NCBI GenBank assembly: GCA_963798195.1
Contig: CAWCSF010000010.1
Location: 868,001-932,000, forward strand
Direction of reading: 5' to 3'
Length of the DNA: 64,000 bases
Origin: CAVSRC01 sp963798195
Lineage (GTDB): Bacteria > Pseudomonadota > Alphaproteobacteria > Rhizobiales > Kaistiaceae
The position numbers and the translations under genes are program-made. Below are positions 59,069 through 64,000 of this stretch, piece after piece (the stretch's first letter is position 1; every line of letters begins with the position of its first letter). The notes beneath the pieces were generated by a model, which had not been told where the DNA came from, ran no database searches, and saw only the letters and a list, made by a program, of their open reading frames with translations.

Positions 59069-61442
59069 ATGAATTCATTTAAGTATTTCGCCCGTAAGTT
59101 GGCGGTCGGTCTTTTGCTGGCCCTCGCGGTGCCGGTTTTTGCCGGCGCATTGTCGGTGAGTGGCGCCAGCGTTGCCCAGGCCGCGGTCGCATCCAGCATT
59201 CAGGTCAAGGGCAACCAGCGCATCGAAGCTGCGACGGTTCGCACCTACATCACCATCAAGGTCGGAAAGTCCTACGGCGCCGCCGACATCGACGAGTCCG
59301 TCAAGCGGCTTTACGGCACCGGGCTTTTCTCGGATGTCGGCATTGCGCAGCGCGGCAGCGTGCTGCTCGTGACCGTGGTCGAGAACCCGGTCATCAACAC
59401 GGTGATTTTCCAGGGCAACAAGAAGGTCAAGTCTGACATTCTGGCCAACATCGTCGAACTCAAGCCGCGCGGTGTTTTGACCGACGCGAAGCTCAAGGCC
59501 GACGTCTTCCATATCAAGCAATATTACGACACGACGGGCCGCAGCAACGTACAGGTCGACGGTCGCATCACCGAGCTCGCCGAAAATCGCGTCGACGTGA
59601 TCTTCGCAATCAGCGAGGGCGATCGGACCGGTGTAGCCGCCATCAATTTCGTTGGTAACAACGCCTTCTCGGCGCAGCGGTTGACCGGTGTCATCCAGAC
59701 CAAGACGACGAACTGGTTTAGCTGGCTCAGCAAGAATGACGTTTACAGCGTCGACAAGGTGAACGCCGACGCGGATCGCCTGCGCCAGTTTTACCTGTCG
59801 CACGGCTATGCCGACTTTCAGGTTCTGTCGTCCGACGCCAACTTCGACGCCGCGACCGGCAAGTACTACGTGACCTTCACCCTCGACGAAGGTCCGAAAT
59901 ACACTTTCGGTGAGGTCAACATCGACTCGTCCATCCAGGGCGTCGACACGCAGGCCCTTTCCGGCATCGTGCGCACGCGGGCGGGCAAGACGTTCGAACT
60001 CGACGGCGATTGAGAAATCGACCGAAGCGCTGACAATCGAGTTGTCGCGCCAGGGCTACGTCTTCGCGCAGGTTCGCCCGCGCGGCGATCGCGACTATGC
60101 CAACAACATCATCAACCTGACCTACGTCATCGACGAAGGGCAGCGGGTCTACATCGAGCGCATCGATATTCGCGGCAACACGAAGACGCGCGACTACGTC
60201 ATTCGCCGCGAGTTCGACCTGTCAGAGGGCGATGCCTACAACCGCGTCCTCATCAACAAGGCCGAACGCCGGCTGCGCAACCTCGATTTCTTCAGCACCG
60301 TTTCGATCACCACCGAGCCGGGCTCTGCGCCGGACAAGGTGGTCGTGGTCGTGTACGTCGAGGACAAGTCCACCGGCTCGTTCTCCATCGCCGGCGGCGT
60401 GCAGACGACAGGCAGCGGCAGCTCGGGTTTGATCGCCGAAATCGGCATGGAGGAAACGAACTTCCTCGGCCGCGGCCAGATCGTCCGTATCTCGGTTGGC
60501 GGCGGCCTCGATGACCAGACGTTCAACGCGTCCTTCACCGACCCGTATTTCCTCGGCAACCGCGTTTCATTCAGTGCAAACGTCTACCGCAGCCAGAGCA
60601 ATGCATCTTCGGCGCGGCCATTCCAGAGCATATCGACGGGCGGCGGCATCGGGCTCGGTCTGCCTTTGACCGACGAACTCAGTGTTCAGGTTGCCTACAA
60701 GATCAACAATCAGGAATCGAGCAACTACTCGTCGGGCTCGCCGTCTTTGCCGTGCTCGGGCACGGACCCGACCCAGTGCTTTTTCCCGCCCGGCTCGCGC
60801 CTGACCTCGTCCCTGGGCTATGCGGTCACCTATTCGACGATCGACAACAAGCTTGATCCGCACGAGGGCGTCTTCTTCCGCTTCAGCCAGGATTTTGCTG
60901 GCGTCGGTGGCGACGCCCGCTTCATCCGCACCACCGCGGACGCTCGTTACTACCAGCCGATCATCGAGGACTCCGACATCGTCGGCATGCTTCGGGTACA
61001 GGGTGGCAACATCATCGGCCTCGGCCAGGCGGTTGCGACGTCGGACAATTTCTTCAAGGGCGGCGAGACGGTGCGCGGCTTCGCGAACCTCGGCTACGGG
61101 CCGCGTGAAACCGGGGCGGGAACCGGCCTCGCGATTGGCGGTAAGAACTTCGTCGCCGGTACGGCAGAGGTGCAGTTCCCGTTGCCGCTTATCCCGCCGG
61201 ATTTCGGTCTGAAGGGCGCGTTGTTCGCCGACGCGGGCTTGTTGTGGGGTGCTGACGTGCCGTCAGGGTGCACGGCACCGTGCGCGGTCACCGATGACAC
61301 GGCGATCCGCACCTCGGTCGGCGGCTCCATCATCTGGGCCTCGCCGTTCGGTCCGATCCGGGCCGACTTCGCCCAGGCGCTCAACAAGCAGAGCTACGAC
61401 TCGGTCCAGTTCTTCCGGATCGGCACCGGCGCGGCTTTCTGA
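59069..61442 (+). CDS. bamA: Outer membrane protein assembly factor BamA, frameshift in the middle
   Basis: Central beta-barrel of the outer-membrane protein insertion machine. Signal peptide (MNSFKYFARKLAVGLLLALA to ASVAQA), then POTRA domains; the first frame runs to the stop at 60011-60013 after RTRAGKTFELDG. Removing one G near 60004-60008 continues FELDAIEKSTEALTIELSRQ in the second frame, through the last POTRA domain and the barrel (from about 60370) to the terminal Phe (GTGAAF). The corrected length is about 790 residues. BamA is essential, so a sequence error is likelier than a real break. Confidence 0.9.
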
Positions 61443-61569
61443 TCGCGCCGGTTTAGCCTGCACGGGCGCGCCCGCGCCCATCGACAATCCGCTGCGGATC
61501 GGTCAAAAAGCCTGCGCCGGACGGCACTTGGCCGCCCGGCTTGAGCCATGGCTGGGGACCGGAGTGCAG

Positions 61570-62040
61570 ATGGATGACAAGCCGGCGGTGCTGGGAACAA
61601 TCGGGATCGAACGGATCCTCCAACTGCTGCCCCACCGCTACCCCTTCCTGATGATTGACCGGATCGTCGACGTCGACGGCGACAAGTCGGCGGTCGGCAT
61701 CAAGAACGTCACATTCAACGAACCGTATTTCACCGGTCATTTTCCCGATCGGCCCGTCATGCCGGGTGTCTTGATCGTGGAGGGCATGGTCCAGACGGCG
61801 GGCGCCATCTGCGCCGCGGCGTCGATTGAAGCGCGCCAGCCCATCGTATATTTCATGACGATCGACGAGGCTAAATTCCGCAAGCCCGTGGTGCCGGGCG
61901 ACGTGCTCCACTACCACGTGCGAAAGCTCAAGCAGAGGCGGAACATCTTCCGCTTCGCGGCCGAGGCCAAGGTCGACGGCGTGCTCGTGGCGGAAGCCAT
62001 CGTCAGCGCCATGCTCGCTTCAGGGCAACCATCCTCATGA
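61570..62040 (+). CDS. fabZ: 3-hydroxyacyl-[acyl-carrier-protein] dehydratase
   Basis: Dehydrates beta-hydroxyacyl-ACP in fatty acid synthesis and balances supply to lipid A. The 156-residue hot-dog-fold protein has LLPHRYPFLMIDRI, YFTGHFPDRPVMPGVLIVEG with the catalytic His and Glu, and RKPVVPGDVLHYHV. The ATG at 61570 is preferred; the frame is open upstream. It follows bamA by 127 bases, with lpxD absent from its common position between them. Its stop overlaps lpxA. Confidence 0.95.
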   Translation: MDDKPAVLGTIGIERILQLLPHRYPFLMIDRIVDVDGDKSAVGIKNVTFNEPYFTGHFPDRPVMPGVLIVEGMVQTAGAICAAASIEARQPIVYFMTIDEAKFRKPVVPGDVLHYHVRKLKQRRNIFRFAAEAKVDGVLVAEAIVSAMLASGQPSS

Positions 62041-62852
62041 GCGGCATTCACCCGACGGCGATCGTCGAGGACGGTGCCAGCATGGGAGCCGGCGTCACCG
62101 TCGGTCCATTCTCCATCATCGGCCGTGATGTGACGCTGGCGGATGGCGTGATTGTCGACAGCCACGCCATCGTCAGGGGGCGCACCTCGGTCGGCGCGCG
62201 AACGGTCATCGGACCGCATGTTCTGATCGGCGGAGATCCCCAGGACCTCAGCTACAGGGGCGAGGACACCGAGATCACGATTGGCACGGATTGCGTGATT
62301 CGTGAGCATTCGACCGTCAATCGTGGCACCGCCCGCGGTCGCGGCCGTACATCGATCGGCGACCATTGCTTCATGATGATCGGCGCGCATGTGGCCCATG
62401 ATTGCATCGTCGGCAATCATGTCATCCTCACCAACAACACGCTCCTTGGTGGACATTCGGAGATCGGCGACTACGCCATCCTCGGCGGCGCGTCGGCCGT
62501 CCAGCAGCGAACGCGGGTCGGAGCGCACTGCTTCATCGGCGGACTGGTGGGCGTGACAAGCGAGGTCGTGCCCTACGCGATGGTGATCGGTCATCGCGGC
62601 GAGATAGTGGGCGTCAACGTGCGCGGATTGAGCCGACGCGGTTTCGACCGCGCCGCCATCCACGCCATTCGCAGCGCCTTCAAGCTCTTCTTCGATGCCT
62701 CGGGGCCTCGGGCGGGGCGCATTGCGGCGGTGGAAGCGCAATACGGCGATGTTCCGGCTGTCCAGCCGCTAGTCGAGTTCTTGCGCGGTGTCGGCGAGCG
62801 TCCGCTGACGCTGCCGCGCAAGAACGGCGGCGCGACCGATGAAGACGCGTGA
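62037..62852 (+). CDS. lpxA: UDP-N-acetylglucosamine acyltransferase
   Basis: First enzyme of lipid A synthesis, transferring a 3-hydroxyacyl chain from ACP to UDP-GlcNAc. The 271-residue protein is a left-handed beta-helix of hexapeptide repeats (IHPTAIVEDGASMGAGVTVG, then DCVIREHSTVNRGT), with the catalytic His in MIGAHVAHDCIVGNHVI and the C-terminal helical part RSAFKLFF. Its ATG overlaps the fabZ stop and its end overlaps lpxI by 14 bases. Confidence 0.96.
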   Translation: MSGIHPTAIVEDGASMGAGVTVGPFSIIGRDVTLADGVIVDSHAIVRGRTSVGARTVIGPHVLIGGDPQDLSYRGEDTEITIGTDCVIREHSTVNRGTARGRGRTSIGDHCFMMIGAHVAHDCIVGNHVILTNNTLLGGHSEIGDYAILGGASAVQQRTRVGAHCFIGGLVGVTSEVVPYAMVIGHRGEIVGVNVRGLSRRGFDRAAIHAIRSAFKLFFDASGPRAGRIAAVEAQYGDVPAVQPLVEFLRGVGERPLTLPRKNGGATDEDA

Positions 62853-63708
62853 GGCTTCCGGCGAACCCCTGGCGATCCTCGCGGCCGGGGGGGCGATCCC
62901 CTTCCAGGTAGCGACCGCCGCGGCGGAGGGCGGACGCAAGGTCTTCGTCGTCAGGCTGGAAGGCGAGGCCGATGAGAGGCTCAAGGCCTTCCCCAACGCT
63001 CCCATCAAATGGGGGCAACTCGCCCGCATTCATGACCTGGTGATCGCACAGGGCATCCGCGACGTCGTCATGGTCGGTTCGTTGAGCCGCCGGCCGGACT
63101 TCCGCAACCTGGGCCTTGATCTGAGCACGCTGCGCCTGCTGCCGATGATCCTGAAAGGCATGGTCGGCGGAGACGACACCGTGCTCGGCAATTTCGTCAA
63201 GGCGCTCGAGGAGCGCGGCCTGCGCGTCCTCGGCGCGCACGAGATCGCGCCCGACCTCGTCGCCGTCGAGGGCCACGTCGCCGGACCGCGGGTGCCGCAG
63301 TCGGCGCTCGACGACGCCGCCATCGCGATGGACGCGGCGCGCGCCATCGGCGAGCGCGACATCGGCCAGGCGGCAGTGGCCGTGAATGGCCTGGTCGTGG
63401 CCGTCGAAGCCGCCGAAGGCACGGACGCGATGCTCGAGCGGGTCGCGGACCTGCACTACAAGGGGCGGGTCAAGTGGTCGGGCCGCGCGGGCGTGCTGGC
63501 GAAATGCGCCAAGCCCCAGCAGGACCTGCGCGTCGACATGCCGACGATCGGGCCCGACACGGTAGCCGGTGTCGTCAGGGCGCACCTCGCCGGCATCGTC
63601 GTCGAGGCCGGCCGCGTGATGATCGCCGAGCGCGACAAGACGATCGCCGCCGCCAAGGAAAGCGGCACGTTCATTCTCGGCGCTGCCGAAACACGGCCGC
63701 CGTCGTGA
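62839..63708 (+). CDS. lpxI: UDP-2,3-diacylglucosamine pyrophosphatase LpxI
   Basis: Hydrolyses UDP-2,3-diacylglucosamine to lipid X; the alphaproteobacterial substitute for LpxH. The 289-residue protein (formerly DUF1009) begins near GEPLAILAAGGAIPFQVATA and contains VMVGSLSRRPDFRNLGLDLS, GDDTVLGNFVKALEERGLRV and GRVKWSGRAGVLAKCAKPQQ, with DMPTIGPDTV near the end. It overlaps lpxA by 14 bases and its stop overlaps the lpxB start. Confidence 0.95.
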   Translation: MKTREASGEPLAILAAGGAIPFQVATAAAEGGRKVFVVRLEGEADERLKAFPNAPIKWGQLARIHDLVIAQGIRDVVMVGSLSRRPDFRNLGLDLSTLRLLPMILKGMVGGDDTVLGNFVKALEERGLRVLGAHEIAPDLVAVEGHVAGPRVPQSALDDAAIAMDAARAIGERDIGQAAVAVNGLVVAVEAAEGTDAMLERVADLHYKGRVKWSGRAGVLAKCAKPQQDLRVDMPTIGPDTVAGVVRAHLAGIVVEAGRVMIAERDKTIAAAKESGTFILGAAETRPPS

Positions 63709-64000
63709 CCGCGATCCCGCGCGTCGAGGGGCCCTTGAAGGTCTTCCTGATCGCTGGAGAGGAGTCGGGCGACGCGCTTGGCGCCGGTTTGATGGAAGCC
63801 CTGGACGCCAGGGTCAGCGGCGGCGTGCGCTACCTCGGTATCGGAGGCGCGCGCATGGCCCGATACGGGCTCACCTCGATATTCCCGATGGAGGAACTGG
63901 CGCTGCACGGCCTGACCGAAGTGGTGGCGCGGTTGCCACGCCTCTGGCGGCGCATCAACGAAACGGTCGCAGCCGTGCTCGAAGCGGAGCCGGACGTGCT
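63705..64000 (+). CDS. lpxB: Lipid-A-disaccharide synthase, 3' partial
   Basis: Glycosyltransferase that joins lipid X and UDP-diacylglucosamine. Only the first 98 residues are in the window, running off the right edge. From GTG 63705 (overlapping the lpxI stop) the protein has a short extension, then LKVFLIAGEESGDALGAGLM, VRYLGIGGARMARYGLTSIF and ALHGLTEVVARLPRLWRRIN, all typical of the LpxB N-terminal domain. Confidence 0.93.
   Translation, partial: MTAIPRVEGPLKVFLIAGEESGDALGAGLMEALDARVSGGVRYLGIGGARMARYGLTSIFPMEELALHGLTEVVARLPRLWRRINETVAAVLEAEPDV

Overview
The window comes from a GC-rich alphaproteobacterium, most likely of the order Hyphomicrobiales (Rhizobiales). The evidence is gene order: rpoZ-rsh-DUF2062-pdxJ-acpS-lepB-rnc-era-recO-parC on one side and rpsB-tsf-pyrH-frr-uppS-cdsA-dxr-rseP-bamA-fabZ-lpxA-lpxI-lpxB on the other. 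The family types also fit: a single bifunctional Rsh, HWE kinases, DUF1236, LpxI instead of LpxH, and SOS boxes of the GAAC-N7-GAAC type. Genus cannot be fixed from the sequence alone.

Layout. 0-14 kb is a core block: DNA repair glycosylase, NYN protein, omega subunit, stringent response enzyme, vitamin B6 and acyl-carrier-protein maturation, signal peptidase, RNase III, Era, RecO, ParC, interrupted by a membrane protein and a small DUF1236 protein. 14-19 kb holds small accessory genes (secreted zincin, DsbA-like protein, Tat-exported beta-carbonic anhydrase, RidA, YCII-like). 19.1-21.4 kb is almost gene-free and decayed; it carries a degenerate second copy of the uvrA 3' end and an HNH-like scrap next to the intact uvrA. 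24-32.6 kb is mixed accessory DNA with a broken ydeI-family gene. 32.7-39.6 kb contains a coherent module: an ECF42-type sigma factor gene with DGPF/YCII, GFA, VOC, dihydrofolate-reductase-like and cupin genes. Three copies of one promoter pattern (TGTCGA-N17-CGTCGT) sit at the heads of its transcription units. 39.7-44 kb has a pseudo-receiver, an HWE kinase and acetyltransferases. At 44.1-47.9 kb an SOS box inside a promoter precedes a 32-residue membrane peptide gene (a candidate SidA-like division inhibitor) and then dnaE1. 50-64 kb is the translation, isoprenoid, phospholipid, outer-membrane and lipid A block, interrupted by an antisense sulfotransferase gene and lacking lpxD at its usual place.

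A feature of the whole window is single-base frameshifts in otherwise well conserved genes (about 16.7, 25.8, 26.0-26.4, 31.8, 33.9, 34.8, 37.5 and 60.0 kb). Because essential bamA is among them, many are probably sequence errors and not real gene loss; they should be resolved before any of these genes is called a pseudogene.
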